Below are positions 44,011-53,222 of a DNA stretch of 64,000 nucleotides, piece by piece. Each line of letters opens with the position of its first letter. Position 1 is the first letter of the stretch. The notes under the pieces were generated by a model. That model had not been told where the DNA came from, did no database searches, and worked only from the letters and a program-made list of their open reading frames with translations. Source of the stretch: Pseudomonas lutea (GTDB lineage Bacteria; Pseudomonadota; Gammaproteobacteria; Pseudomonadales; Pseudomonadaceae); contig NZ_JRMB01000005.1 in the NCBI RefSeq assembly GCF_000759445.1, forward strand, positions 3,373 to 67,372. Direction: 5' to 3'. Position numbers and translations under genes: made by a program.

Positions 44011-44013
44011 GTC

Positions 44014-45744
44014 ATGGGAAGGAAAATCACCGCGGCGATCATCATGCTGATTCTGGCCATCGCCGCCGTCGTCGGAGGTCAATACGCCGGTGGGGCTTTC
44101 CTGCTGCAGCGGCTGGATCTGGACCCGGCAACTGTGAGCGTCTTCACGCTTCACGACTACTACAGCGCCTACGGGCATGTCGGTGGGGTAGTCGAGAAAA
44201 TGATCAAGATTTCACTGGCATTGTCTGCCGTGCCGGTCGTTCTGATCATTGTTGTTTGCCTGGCTATCGTATTCAGCGGCAAGCGCGAGATCGACAAGCT
44301 GCACGGCGATGCGCGCTTTGCGACAGATGCCGAGATTGCCAAGGCAAACATGTTCTACAAGCCGGACTACACACCGAAATGGCCTGCAGTGATCCTGGGC
44401 AAGAAGGGCAAGCGCTTCATCGCAGACTACTCGCAAGAATACACAACCCTTTCCGCGCCTCCAGGCGCCGGCAAGGGTGTCAGCTTCGTTATTCCGAACC
44501 TGCTGACCTATCCGCACAGCGTCATCAACTTTGACCCGAAGACCGAGAACTTCGCGATCACAGCCGGCTATCGTAAGGACGTAATGGGTCAGGAGGTGTA
44601 CCTGTTTTCCCCTGACAACGCGAACTTTCAATCGCACTGCTGGAACCCGCTGGATTACATCAGCGAAGATCCGCGCAAGACGCTGGCCGACATCAAGTCC
44701 CTGACCACCATCCTGATCGATGCACCGGACGGACCGAACCAGGGGTTCTACCTGACTGCCCGGGATGCGCTGGATGGCATTCTCATGTACATGATGGAAA
44801 GCCCCGAAGTGGAGCGGACCATGTATCAAGCGGACGCTCTCAACACTGTTGCCATTGGCTTCGACAAATGGGCAATGAGCACGATCGCCTGGCGCGACAA
44901 TGAGGGCCGCAAGCTCTCCGAACAGACCGTTCGAATGCTGATGGGCTATGCGAACGCGAACGACAAGATGAAAGAGACGGTACGCGGCATTATTTCCACG
45001 GCCCTGAGCGTCTTTACCGATGCGATGGCACGTGCCGCAACCTCCAAATCCGACTTCGATTTTCGTGATCTGCGCAAGAAACCAATGACCATCTTCGTCG
45101 GCATCCAACCGGATAACGTCGAAAAGTACGCAAAGATGCTCAACATCTTTTTCTCGCAAGCCCTGGCGGTCAACACCGGTACCCTGCCGGATGAGGGACC
45201 GAAGGATGCAGACGGCAATCCGGTATTGAAATACCAGTGTCTGCCGCTGCTCGATGAGTTCGTGGCTCTCGGGCGCATTGGCGTTATTGAAAAATCCTCG
45301 GGATACACCCGTGCCTACAACATGCGCTATGCGGTGATCTTCCAGAACAAGGCGCAGATCTATTCGGATCGCGTCTATGGCAAGGCCGGCGGCCAAGCAT
45401 TGCTCGGCACCATGCACAATGAAATTGTGTTTGCTCCCGACAATATGGAAGACGCAAAAGAATATTCCGAGCGACTGGGCTACAGGACGCTCAAACACAA
45501 GGAGCGCAGCCGAGGCATGTCCAAACAGGGAAGCAGTACAAACGACTCGATACAGCGTCACCAACGCGCCCTGATGCTGCCTCAGGAGATTGTGAACATG
45601 CCTTATACCGAGCAACTGATTTTCAAGAAGGGCGGTCGGATTCTGCCCATCAGCTGCAACAAGATTGTCTGGTATGAGGATGAGTTCTTTAAATCCCGTG
45701 CCAATTTGCCGAAACCCGAAGTGCCGGCAATGGTCTTTGCCTGA
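44014..45744 (+). CDS. virD4: VirD4-like type IV coupling protein
   Basis: 576 residues. Two N-terminal membrane helices (about 7-28 and 65-87), Walker A SAPPGAGKGVSFVIPN (about 147-162), KTENFAITAGYR, Walker B PLLDEFVALGRI and IFQNKAQIYSDRYG-like motifs. It recruits the relaxase and any protein effectors to the channel, so it is the expected receptor for the shared C-terminal tails noted in the findings. Four bases after virB11. Confidence 0.94.
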   Translation: MGRKITAAIIMLILAIAAVVGGQYAGGAFLLQRLDLDPATVSVFTLHDYYSAYGHVGGVVEKMIKISLALSAVPVVLIIVVCLAIVFSGKREIDKLHGDARFATDAEIAKANMFYKPDYTPKWPAVILGKKGKRFIADYSQEYTTLSAPPGAGKGVSFVIPNLLTYPHSVINFDPKTENFAITAGYRKDVMGQEVYLFSPDNANFQSHCWNPLDYISEDPRKTLADIKSLTTILIDAPDGPNQGFYLTARDALDGILMYMMESPEVERTMYQADALNTVAIGFDKWAMSTIAWRDNEGRKLSEQTVRMLMGYANANDKMKETVRGIISTALSVFTDAMARAATSKSDFDFRDLRKKPMTIFVGIQPDNVEKYAKMLNIFFSQALAVNTGTLPDEGPKDADGNPVLKYQCLPLLDEFVALGRIGVIEKSSGYTRAYNMRYAVIFQNKAQIYSDRVYGKAGGQALLGTMHNEIVFAPDNMEDAKEYSERLGYRTLKHKERSRGMSKQGSSTNDSIQRHQRALMLPQEIVNMPYTEQLIFKKGGRILPISCNKIVWYEDEFFKSRANLPKPEVPAMVFA

Positions 45745-45746
45745 CT

Positions 45747-45762
45747 TTTCGCGCCCGCGAAA
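45747..45762. promoter_or_regulatory. Palindromic site TTTCGCGCCCGCGAAA, site 3
   Basis: A perfect copy (reverse orientation of the GG centre) directly after the virD4 stop. Confidence 0.6.
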
Positions 45763-45829
45763 ATCGCGTCACCTGCGCAGTGGTGGGCCGCCTGGGGCAG
45801 CCAGGCACTAATTCGTTAAGGAGTGACTC

Positions 45830-46141
45830 ATGAAAGCATTATTCGCAACTGCCGCTGTTTGCATAGTACTGACTGGCTGTGCTTCCAGCTCTGACATGGA
45901 CCGGGCGAACATCCAGATCAAATCTATGGAAGAGCAGATGACCGCGCAGGACATGCGCGTCCAGCGCCTTGAGCAAAGCCGGGAAGCCAGAGTGCAACAG
46001 GATCTGGCGCAATACTGCTTCCTTGGTACCCAGATGTTCAGCGAAGGCGCCTATTACGCTGGCAAAACCTGCACCCGCAAAGCAGGCACAATGGTTTATC
46101 AGGGCGGCAAGCCCGTTGTCTACCCACTCGCCTGGCAGTGA
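45830..46141 (+). CDS. Small lipoprotein after virD4
   Basis: 103 residues. Signal MKALFATAAVCIVLTGC with lipobox LTGC (Cys17), a coiled-coil part (DMDRANIQIKSMEEQMTAQDMRVQRLEQS) and a C-terminal part with two Cys (YCFLGTQMF, GKTCTRKAG). AAGGAGTGACTC precedes the ATG. Its place after the coupling protein suggests an envelope role in transfer, perhaps entry exclusion; not established. Confidence 0.7.
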   Translation: MKALFATAAVCIVLTGCASSSDMDRANIQIKSMEEQMTAQDMRVQRLEQSREARVQQDLAQYCFLGTQMFSEGAYYAGKTCTRKAGTMVYQGGKPVVYPLAWQ

Positions 46142-46154
46142 GGAGAACCGGATT

Positions 46155-46475
46155 ATGGCTGTAGCACGCCGTATTGCCTTCCGCGAGTCTGCAATGTTCG
46201 ACTCCTCGATCTATGCGGCAATGGTGGCTGACCAGATCGAGTCGTTCGATCACGACGCCCTATTTGGAGTGATCGAAACCTTCGACGCAAAAGGAAGTGA
46301 CTACCCGTTTTTGAGGGAGGCACTGCGCTCAGCACAGTTCTCGTTCGCGGTGTATCAGCAGCGGGAAGGGGAGGGCGATCACGTTCATTGGAAGTATTCC
46401 TTGGAAGGTGAAAAGGAAAACTACAGCAGCAGTGCGCCCGGTCCGATTCAATTCGTACGTGACTTGACTCGATAG
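46155..46475 (+). CDS. Hypothetical protein in transfer region
   Basis: 106 residues, soluble and acidic (MADQIESFDHDALFGVIETFD-like start, then AQFSFAVYQQREGEGDHVHW). AGGAGAAC precedes the ATG at 46155, which decides the start over the longer overlapping frame. It follows the lipoprotein gene after 13 bases and precedes an operator variant. Confidence 0.6.
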   Translation: MAVARRIAFRESAMFDSSIYAAMVADQIESFDHDALFGVIETFDAKGSDYPFLREALRSAQFSFAVYQQREGEGDHVHWKYSLEGEKENYSSSAPGPIQFVRDLTR

Positions 46476-46480
46476 CAGTA

Positions 46481-46530
46481 TTTCCCGCCCGCGAAATGGA
46501 AAAAACCGGCTTCTAATGCCGGTTTTTTTC
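46481..46530. terminator. Operator variant followed by terminator
   Basis: TTTCCCGCCCGCGAAA (46481-46496, one mismatch to the palindrome), then AAACCGGC-ttctaat-GCCGGTTTTTTT (about 46502-46529), ending the rightward transfer operon. Confidence 0.7.
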
Positions 46531-46578
46531 CGCCCATTGAACAGGAGGCGGGCTGTTTGGCTTAGCCAGGATCAAGGC

Positions 46579-47244
46579 TTAGCGTTGGGCACTTTGAGCG
46601 CCAGGGCGGGGAACCAGCTTGATTTCAACACGCCGGTTCTGAGCACGGCCTTCCGCCGTATCATTGGTAGCGATAGGCAGGCTTGAACCAGCACCTACTG
46701 TACGCACCCGCGAAGCACTCACACCGTTGGCCTGCAAGTATTGAGCAACGCTGTCCGCTCGGCGAGAGCTCAGAAGCTTGTTAGCTTCGTAGCTGCCAAC
46801 CGAATCGGTATTGCCTGTGATCACAAGATCACTTTGAGGAAACTGACCAAAGTTGGAGGACAGCTGGTTCAGGGTGTTGTAGAAGGACGGCTGTATCTCT
46901 GCTTTGCCAGTAGCGAACGTAATGGAACCCGGCATCACCAGTTTCAGTTCGTCGCCATTACGCTCGATCTGTACACCCGATCCTTTCATCTTGTCGCGCA
47001 ACTCGGCTTCCTGCTTGTCGACGTAGTAGCCATAGCCTGCGGCTGCTGATCCGGCTACAGCCGCACCGATCAGCGCGCCCTTGCCCTTGTTCTTACCGCC
47101 CAGCAAAGCGCCTGCCGCTGCTCCCAGTAACGCACCGGTTCCCCCATAGACCGCAGTTTTCTTGTTGCTGCCGTCTTCGTTCTGAATGGCGGCGCAACCT
47201 GTAAGGGTGGAAAAAATCAAGGCAGTTGCCAACAGCTTTTTCAT
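46579..47244 (-). CDS. OmpA-family lipoprotein with glycine-zipper
   Basis: 221 residues. Lipobox LTGC (Cys17); a Gly/Ala-rich zipper (GGTGALLGAAAGALLGG and GKGALIGAAVAGSAAAGYGYY) at about 35-75; a C-terminal OmpA peptidoglycan-binding domain with VITGNTDSVGSYEANKLLSSRRADSVAQYL and NRRVEIKL. The chromosomal YiaD family has the same plan. It may brace the envelope near the transfer channel. GGAATT precedes the ATG. The 5' gap of 120 bp is AT-rich. Confidence 0.85.
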   Translation of the reverse strand: MKKLLATALIFSTLTGCAAIQNEDGSNKKTAVYGGTGALLGAAAGALLGGKNKGKGALIGAAVAGSAAAGYGYYVDKQEAELRDKMKGSGVQIERNGDELKLVMPGSITFATGKAEIQPSFYNTLNQLSSNFGQFPQSDLVITGNTDSVGSYEANKLLSSRRADSVAQYLQANGVSASRVRTVGAGSSLPIATNDTAEGRAQNRRVEIKLVPRPGAQSAQR

Positions 47245-47366
47245 AAATCAATTCCATTTTTTTGTGATAATCAGCGCCTAACCCAGCGCAGCGGGTGCAG
47301 CTTATCGTATAAGTAACAGCATTGGGCCCCGCTGTCTCGGAGGGTTCTGAAGCGGCCTACACTCCA

Positions 47367-47639
47367 TCAACGCTTGGCCAACGCTTTCAGTTCTTCTTCG
47401 TTCAATTGGTCGCGGTGCAGATAGCAACCTGGCACAGGTGGCGGCTCGTGAAGCATGCGGCTTTCCATCCCTCCGAAATTCGGCGCAATCAAACCGATAA
47501 TTTCCGATCTACCCCCTTCTTCCTTAGGCGGCTTGAGTGCCCAAACGGCAACCTGATAAACGATCGGGGGCTGTCCAGGGTTTGGGGCAGCATGGCGAAA
47601 GAACCAGTCTTGTGCAGGGGTTAGCGAAAGATAGCTCAT
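47367..47639 (-). CDS. Hypothetical protein
   Basis: 90 residues, Pro-rich and soluble (WFFRHAAPNPGQPPIVYQVAVWALKPPKEE). AAGGAG lies 6 bases before the ATG, and a perfect palindromic operator lies 18 bases upstream, so transcription is likely under the plasmid-wide control. No family is known. Confidence 0.6.
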   Translation of the reverse strand: MSYLSLTPAQDWFFRHAAPNPGQPPIVYQVAVWALKPPKEEGGRSEIIGLIAPNFGGMESRMLHEPPPVPGCYLHRDQLNEEELKALAKR

Positions 47640-47656
47640 GGTTACTCCTTCCTTGA

Positions 47657-47672
47657 TTTCGCGCCCGCGAAA
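47657..47672. promoter_or_regulatory. Palindromic site TTTCGCGCCCGCGAAA, site 4
   Basis: A perfect copy just upstream of the leftward 90-residue gene. Confidence 0.6.
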
Positions 47673-47720
47673 CAGCAGGCAATAAAAGTCGCCGTAGCGC
47701 CTTTTTATGGGGGAAGCGGA

Positions 47721-48044
47721 TCAGTTAGCTTTAGCGAAGATCTGCGGCTTCATGCGCAGATAGCTGGTGAGATTGCCGTCGCTGCCCAGCTCCAATGCCC
47801 TTTTCTTCTCCTTCGACACAAGAAGCTTGTCGGACTCAGGATAAACAAAAATTTCCACGTTCATATAGCCGTGATCATCTTTGTCAATGTGGGACATAAC
47901 GCGATAGCCGTCGTCAACCTTGGTAACAGTTAGGGTTTCGGGTAACTTATCGGAAAGTTTCCAGACCCCAACAAAATCTTTGCCCTTGTCACTACAACCC
48001 ACCAGCGCCGCACAAGCCATCAGTGCGAAAATCAGCTTTCTCAA
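47721..48044 (-). CDS. Small lipoprotein, paralogue 1
   Basis: 107 residues. Signal MRKLIFALMACAALVGC with lipobox LVGC (Cys17); the mature part (DFVGVWKLSDKLPETLTVTKVDDGYRVMSHI) is strand-rich, lipocalin-like in pattern. The start codon is TTG, decided by AAGGAGAT 7 bases upstream and by the identical signal of its ATG-started paralogue. About 50% identical to the next gene; a tandem duplication. Confidence 0.75.
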   Translation of the reverse strand: MRKLIFALMACAALVGCSDKGKDFVGVWKLSDKLPETLTVTKVDDGYRVMSHIDKDDHGYMNVEIFVYPESDKLLVSKEKKRALELGSDGNLTSYLRMKPQIFAKAN

Positions 48045-48236
48045 TTAATATCTCCTTCGATCCAATCCTTTATGATACTTTTTTCCGCTCTTTTAAAACC
48101 CAGTTATCGCCGCAGACAGGTAGCAGAATTTTTTCAGTTTTTAAATTAATCTAGTCCTGATCTCCTTCCTAAATTTTCACTCTAGCGAAAACGCAGGCAA
48201 AAAAAAGGCGCCGTAGCGCCTTTTCGGGTAACCGGC

Positions 48237-48557
48237 TTATTTTACCTTGGTGAAGGTATCTGTCCCGTTGCGCAGATAGCTTGTGACCTTACCGCCTGAT
48301 AATTCCAAAGCTTTTTCTTTCTCGGAAGTGACAAGCAGGGTATTAGACTCAGCTACAAGAGCAGCCTCAACATCCATATAGCCTTCCTTGTCATCCTCAA
48401 TGTGGGATTGAGCACGGTAACCGTCACCAGCTTTGGTGATAGTCAGGGTTTCGGGAAGCTTGCCTGAATTTTTCCAAACACCGACGAAATCACCGCCTTC
48501 ATTCTTGCAACCGGCCAGCGCCGCACAAGCCATCAGTGCGAATATCAACTTTCTCAT
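48237..48557 (-). CDS. Small lipoprotein, paralogue 2
   Basis: 106 residues. Identical signal start MRKLIFALMACAAL and lipobox LAGC; the mature part follows DFVGVWKNSGKLPETLTITKAGDGYRAQSHI. The ATG overlaps the mvaT-like stop (ATGA). Function is unknown; two diverging copies suggest selection for variants. Confidence 0.75.
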   Translation of the reverse strand: MRKLIFALMACAALAGCKNEGGDFVGVWKNSGKLPETLTITKAGDGYRAQSHIEDDKEGYMDVEAALVAESNTLLVTSEKEKALELSGGKVTSYLRNGTDTFTKVK

Positions 48558-48925
48558 TGCTTTTTTCCTTCAATCCAGTCCTTGATGTTCTCGTTAGGGT
48601 ACTGCTTTTTCCACTCTTTTAAAACCCTGTTATTGCCACCGGCAGTTACCAGAATTTCGTTAGTGTGTGGATTGCGGTACTTCTGAACCTTCCTCGGTCC
48701 CCGGCTTCCTTGTGACCTTCCTTCCTGCGAAGGCTTGGCTTGCGGATCAAATATTGCTATCACGCTCCGCAAGTCCTTGCCGTAGGTGTTTAGAAGGTTA
48801 TCCAGCTGGTCCACGAACTCTCGGTCACGCACGTACTCGGACGTTTCTTCCAAGGCAGCCAGCTGGGATTGCAGTGATGCAATCTGCGCTGAAATCGCCC
48901 TGTGCTGGATAACTGATCGCGTCAT
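48554..48925 (-). CDS. MvaT/MvaU-family H-NS-like silencer
   Basis: 123 residues. The N-terminal coiled oligomerisation part (AQIASLQSQLAALEE...FVDQLDNLLNTYGKDLRSVIAIFDPQAK) and C-terminal DNA-binding domain (RKVQKYRNPHTNEILVTAGGNNRVLKEWKKQYP) match Pseudomonas MvaT/MvaU. Plasmid-borne members (such as Pmr of pCAR1) silence AT-rich plasmid genes and lower host cost. The AT-rich SIR2 and KAP genes are obvious candidate targets. It is 9 bp after the relaxase, in the mobilisation operon. Confidence 0.88.
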   Translation of the reverse strand: MTRSVIQHRAISAQIASLQSQLAALEETSEYVRDREFVDQLDNLLNTYGKDLRSVIAIFDPQAKPSQEGRSQGSRGPRKVQKYRNPHTNEILVTAGGNNRVLKEWKKQYPNENIKDWIEGKKQ

Positions 48926-48934
48926 AGTGGCCTC

Positions 48935-51900
48935 TTACATATCAAAATCAGGTTCGGCTCTTTCCATGCCGCTTGGTGCCTGTGTCATTTGCTCAGACGC
49001 CACCACTCTCGAAGCCTCGACGGTTACTGCGAAGCCCTCAGGCGCGTACTCGGCAATATAGGCGCTGTACTGCTCGTTTTCCATCGCTCGTCCCATGGCC
49101 AGCGCAACGTTCTGCTGCTCAGGCTTACCTTCCAGACGTTCAAAGGCCACCAGGTCTTTGCGAGCCAATTCACGCAAGGCTTCGTCGTTGCCAAACGCTT
49201 CATGCGTAGCGATATCCTCATGGCCTCGCTCCACATCGGCCAGCGTACCGCTGCGCACGATCTGATCGTATACATCCGGAGCAGCGTCAGCAGCGTACAT
49301 CTCACGAACCTGACGAAGCTCTGAGGCTCTAGCCGCCACTTCGGGCGACAGCTGCTGCACTGGGCTGGCGGGAGCACTATTTCGTCCAAGATCCAGCGTA
49401 GCGGGTTGGCCGTTATGCGTGAAGTTGAGCGGCTCGGGCGCTGAAGCTGCTGGCTGCTCGATGACGGCTGCAGCTGGCTCAGCCGGGACCGGTTGACCTT
49501 GATAACGGCTGAGGTCGAGTTCGGCTGGCCGGCCGTTATGGGTGAAGCTCAACGGCTCGGGCGCTGAAGCTGCTGGCTGCTCGATGACGGCTGTAGCTGG
49601 CTCAGCGGGATCCGGTTGACCTTGATAACGGCTGAGGTCGAGTTCGGCTGGCTGGCCGTTATGGGTGAAGTTCAACGGCTCGGGCGCTGAAGCTGCTGGT
49701 TGCTCGATGACGGTTACAGCTGGCTCACCGGGAGCCGGTTGACCTGAATAACGGCTGAGGTCGAGTTCGGCTGGCTGGCCGTTATGAGTGAAGTTCAGCG
49801 GCTCGATACCTGCAGCTGGTTGCTCTACAGCTGGAGCGGGCTGAACGGCATCCATGCGGGTCTGGAGCTGAGTCGGTGCATAGTTCTGGACATAGGTACG
49901 ATAGGCTTCGTGCGTGGCAGCGAGGCGGCTCATATCAGAGACCAGCGCTGCCTCATGGTAGGCCTTGTCCGCGCCGTAGAACTCTTCCTGCCCACCTTGT
50001 GCGCTGGCCATGTATTGCGACGCCTCGATGCCCACGGCAGCGACATTCCGGCTGTACTCGTCACTGCGCGGCTCAAGGTCGAAGTCTGCATGAAGGCGTG
50101 CTGCGGTACTGGCCGCATCGGTCCAGTCTGCAAACTGTGTTGGCTCCCTGTTAACAGCCGGTTGTTCCAGCTGCGCTTTTTCCTCAAGCGCTGTGACGAA
50201 GTCCGGGCGAATGAAACGAGTCACAGGTTCCTGTTCCACCTGGGCCTGCACTGGCATCGATTCAACCTGGGGCTCAGGCACTTGTCCAGCCACTGGCTGC
50301 TGAGTGGAGATGCCCCCGTCACGCTGAACCATGAAGCGGGCAGCATCAACCGTAAGGCCAAACTCTGCAGGTCCGTGTTCATTCAGGTAATCGCTGTACA
50401 CACCGTTGCCTTTGGTTTCGGCCATAGCCAGTGCCAACGGTACCTGCTCAGGCTTGCCTTGCAGGTAGGCGTAGGCATCAAGGTCCTCGCGTGCAATTTC
50501 TCGGATGCGATCGCTATCCAGGAACCCTGCCGCGATCTCCTCATGACGCGCCGTTGCATCGGAAACCATGTCCTGGTGCATGGCCACATCGGCCATCGAA
50601 TAAGGTATGCCCTGATTGACCGCGTCCAGCTCGGCTACCCTGGACTCCAGCAGCGCCTTATCAACCGCCTGGTCAACAGGCAGGCTGCTATCCAGCTCGA
50701 GTGTAGGGACGGTGATGACATTGCCTGCGAGCGGTTCCAGACCCAGTTCCAGACGCTTGGCAGCCAAGGCCTGGTTGAGGCGCTCATCTGTGAAGGTAAT
50801 GTCCATGTCACGCTCAGCAGCAACCTCTATGAGTTGCTGCTTGAATTCCTTGCTACCGCTGATTTCGAGCGGATTACCGAAGCGCTCGGTAGCGTACATC
50901 AGCCCTACGCCTACCTCGTCTGGCTCAGTGGTTCGATTGAGTTCAACGCGGTCAGGATGGTTGACGAAAATCTGCTTGCCATGCTCTCTGTGGTTGAACG
51001 CCACTGTTCCATCAGCTTGGGGCCTTGCGCGCAAATCCGACAGCTTGATGCGTAGCTCGCGAGCTTCGCGTTCCTGGGCGTGAAGCTTTGCAACCAGTCG
51101 GGCACGCTTCATCGCCTCTGCGCCGTCAGGCAGCTGGTGAGGTGTGAAAGGACGCTGGCCACCGATTGTGTTCACGCCTTCTTCCATGGGTGCTACATGT
51201 TTCCGTTTCAGCTGATCAAGGATCTTCATGCCTAGGGCCTCGCTCTTCGTTGCGAAATCATAAAAAAGAGTTGAATACGGGTACTTAACCCTGTTCTTTA
51301 AGCTGTTCTGCTCATCAATCCGTTGCTGTAGCGCTTCAACCTTTTGCAACTTCTCCAGTATAACAACTGAGCGAAAGTAATGCTTGTCAGCGCGACTTAA
51401 AGTCTGGTCCTGGGTGATATTTTTTCGACGTGAAAAATATTCAGAGTTGATAGCTTTAAGGCCAAGCGAAAAACTGACTTTAATCTCGTTTTTCAGATCG
51501 TCATAAGTGCGAATATTCTGCGGATAGATTTCTTGGCGAAAACGACGCCACTCCTCCAACAATATGACTTTGGAAAGGGGCTTCTCGGTAATGCCCGACT
51601 GCTGTTTTTCGTACAGCTCCAAGAGCAGGTTCGACGCTTCACCCCATTCAAGACCAACATGCCTGGTGAGGAAGTCAGAAACGTTGTAATTGTATTTGCC
51701 TGCCCTGATGCGAACGCTGCCGTCTTTGGCCTTGCTGACCGGGTGCAGAGCCGGGTCAACGCCGAATTTGAGCTGGGCATAGGCAAGGAGATGCTGTGCA
51801 TCGAGATGGGTGCGGATCTCCTTGAACCGATCAAGGTCATTGGCTTGCAGCTGCCTGTCTGCCTCAGCGTGCAGGAGGGAGGTGAGCACGCAGGACTGGG

Positions 51901-53218
51901 GATCACTGATCAGGTCTGGGACTACCCTTCCCGCGCGGCTTTCTCGGCTGCCTCCGCCTCCAGCATATAGAGCACCTCGCAATCGAATATCTTGGTCGGC
52001 CTCCACGTCGTGTACGTCATCTGCTTCATCACCAAGCAAAAACAGTCCAACTGATCCGCTCCCCTTTGCTGCGAAGTGATCCACATTGCCTTCGGACAAC
52101 TCGTGCAAATGACCTGCCTGGGCCGGTCCTTCTCGTCCAAATTCAAAATGACCTGAGCCGTAATCTCCCGTTCCGAGACCGGGTATTTCGTTTGAGTACT
52201 CATGGCTTTCTGGTTGTCGTTGGGGTCTGTATTTTTCGCCATAGCTGCGCTCCCTCTCATCGAGATAGGTTCTTCGATCAGGCAAGGACAAGTCTCTGTA
52301 GTGAGACTTTACCTTGGCCGAGGCGTTACTGATGTATTTGACTTCCCGACTTTGAATGGTTTGCCAGGTTTCAAGTCGGGTCTTTACTTGAGCATCACTG
52401 ACAGGATCGAGCACCAGGGCGCGATTTTCCAGATAGGCCTGGTTGAAAATGTTGGCTTTAAGATTGGTGAATTTTTTATCATCACCCACACGAACTGCAA
52501 GGTACTCGTTTTCCTTACCTGCGTTGCGCACCTTGACTTCGCCGTACTCGGAAACCAGATCCTTGAATACCTCAAATGAGCGAATGTCACGGGAAATAAT
52601 CGCAGAATGGATAGCCCGCTTTACCTTCCCGTTCTTTGTGACAAACTCGGTCGCCTTATAACGATCCAGTGCGGCGGCATAATGATCAGCACCTATTCGC
52701 GGGCTGAGCCTGGGCGATGAAAGTCCGTTATCACGATTAAGCTTTTCCTGAATGGCATCAAGGTACTTAACGCTCACTTCATGCATTCCGACTGGATTCA
52801 GGAATTTGCCTGTCAGTACATTCTTCTTGGGGATGACAATATGAACGTGCGGGTAACGAGGCTCCATCGCCTGCGTTTTATGATTGTACGACTGTTTTAC
52901 CTTTGGCCAGTGAATCTCAGCGTAAATGTTGTATTCGTCATCGCCATATGCCGCCATGAGCAGTTGACGGTATTCACCGAAAACCTTTTTTATGTCGTCT
53001 TCTTGAACATCAGGCTCGTTGAATGACATGGATATGTGAAGGTAGCGATCCTGATTCTGATCAGGAATAGAATCAATAACCGCCTGGGTGACCATTAGAT
53101 CACCCTCAACGGGAACACGCCGATCAAGTTCGTCGCGCGACAAATGGCGGTCTACCTTGCGACCCTCTTCAAGGTATTCCTTTATGCCTTTGTTTCCGCC
53201 TCCGTAGCGAATGATCAA
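48935..53218 (-). CDS. Relaxase, MOBP-like, with LPD7 and repeat domains
   Basis: 1427 residues. The N-terminal relaxase domain (about 1-250) has Tyr/His motifs, with the metal-binding triad in PHVHIVIPKKN (near residue 125). A long middle region follows, then an LPD7-like domain (FTPHQLPDGAEAMKRARLVAKLHAQ... MYATERFGNPLEISGSKEF) at about 670-830. The C-terminal 450 residues hold repeated helical modules (for example YSDYLNEHGPAEFGLTVDAARF and YSAYIAEYAPEGFAVTVEASR) and four tandem 41-residue units. It ends ERAEPDFDM. TTG start, decided by AGGAG in the mobC stop region. It nicks oriT and pilots DNA through VirD4. Confidence 0.85.
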   Translation of the reverse strand: MIIRYGGGNKGIKEYLEEGRKVDRHLSRDELDRRVPVEGDLMVTQAVIDSIPDQNQDRYLHISMSFNEPDVQEDDIKKVFGEYRQLLMAAYGDDEYNIYAEIHWPKVKQSYNHKTQAMEPRYPHVHIVIPKKNVLTGKFLNPVGMHEVSVKYLDAIQEKLNRDNGLSSPRLSPRIGADHYAAALDRYKATEFVTKNGKVKRAIHSAIISRDIRSFEVFKDLVSEYGEVKVRNAGKENEYLAVRVGDDKKFTNLKANIFNQAYLENRALVLDPVSDAQVKTRLETWQTIQSREVKYISNASAKVKSHYRDLSLPDRRTYLDERERSYGEKYRPQRQPESHEYSNEIPGLGTGDYGSGHFEFGREGPAQAGHLHELSEGNVDHFAAKGSGSVGLFLLGDEADDVHDVEADQDIRLRGALYAGGGGSRESRAGRVVPDLISDPQSCVLTSLLHAEADRQLQANDLDRFKEIRTHLDAQHLLAYAQLKFGVDPALHPVSKAKDGSVRIRAGKYNYNVSDFLTRHVGLEWGEASNLLLELYEKQQSGITEKPLSKVILLEEWRRFRQEIYPQNIRTYDDLKNEIKVSFSLGLKAINSEYFSRRKNITQDQTLSRADKHYFRSVVILEKLQKVEALQQRIDEQNSLKNRVKYPYSTLFYDFATKSEALGMKILDQLKRKHVAPMEEGVNTIGGQRPFTPHQLPDGAEAMKRARLVAKLHAQEREARELRIKLSDLRARPQADGTVAFNHREHGKQIFVNHPDRVELNRTTEPDEVGVGLMYATERFGNPLEISGSKEFKQQLIEVAAERDMDITFTDERLNQALAAKRLELGLEPLAGNVITVPTLELDSSLPVDQAVDKALLESRVAELDAVNQGIPYSMADVAMHQDMVSDATARHEEIAAGFLDSDRIREIAREDLDAYAYLQGKPEQVPLALAMAETKGNGVYSDYLNEHGPAEFGLTVDAARFMVQRDGGISTQQPVAGQVPEPQVESMPVQAQVEQEPVTRFIRPDFVTALEEKAQLEQPAVNREPTQFADWTDAASTAARLHADFDLEPRSDEYSRNVAAVGIEASQYMASAQGGQEEFYGADKAYHEAALVSDMSRLAATHEAYRTYVQNYAPTQLQTRMDAVQPAPAVEQPAAGIEPLNFTHNGQPAELDLSRYSGQPAPGEPAVTVIEQPAASAPEPLNFTHNGQPAELDLSRYQGQPDPAEPATAVIEQPAASAPEPLSFTHNGRPAELDLSRYQGQPVPAEPAAAVIEQPAASAPEPLNFTHNGQPATLDLGRNSAPASPVQQLSPEVAARASELRQVREMYAADAAPDVYDQIVRSGTLADVERGHEDIATHEAFGNDEALRELARKDLVAFERLEGKPEQQNVALAMGRAMENEQYSAYIAEYAPEGFAVTVEASRVVASEQMTQAPSGMERAEPDFDM
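49431..49800 (-). repeat. Tandem 123-bp repeats inside the relaxase gene
   Basis: At least three full 123-bp units (starting 49431, 49554, 49677) and a partial fourth encode PLNFTHNGQPAELDLSRY plus a Pro/Ala linker. Near-identical at DNA level, so recently expanded or homogenised. Confidence 0.8.
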
Positions 53219-53222
53219 ACCG

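Noticed and set aside
44212-45615. 467-codon open frame antisense to virD4
   Set aside because: It lies wholly opposite a clear virD4 gene; its composition (His/Arg/Val rich without domain pattern) is that of a shadow frame in GC-rich DNA.
49784-51055. 423-codon open frame antisense to the relaxase gene
   Set aside because: A shadow of the relaxase repeats; no ribosome site and no recognisable domain.
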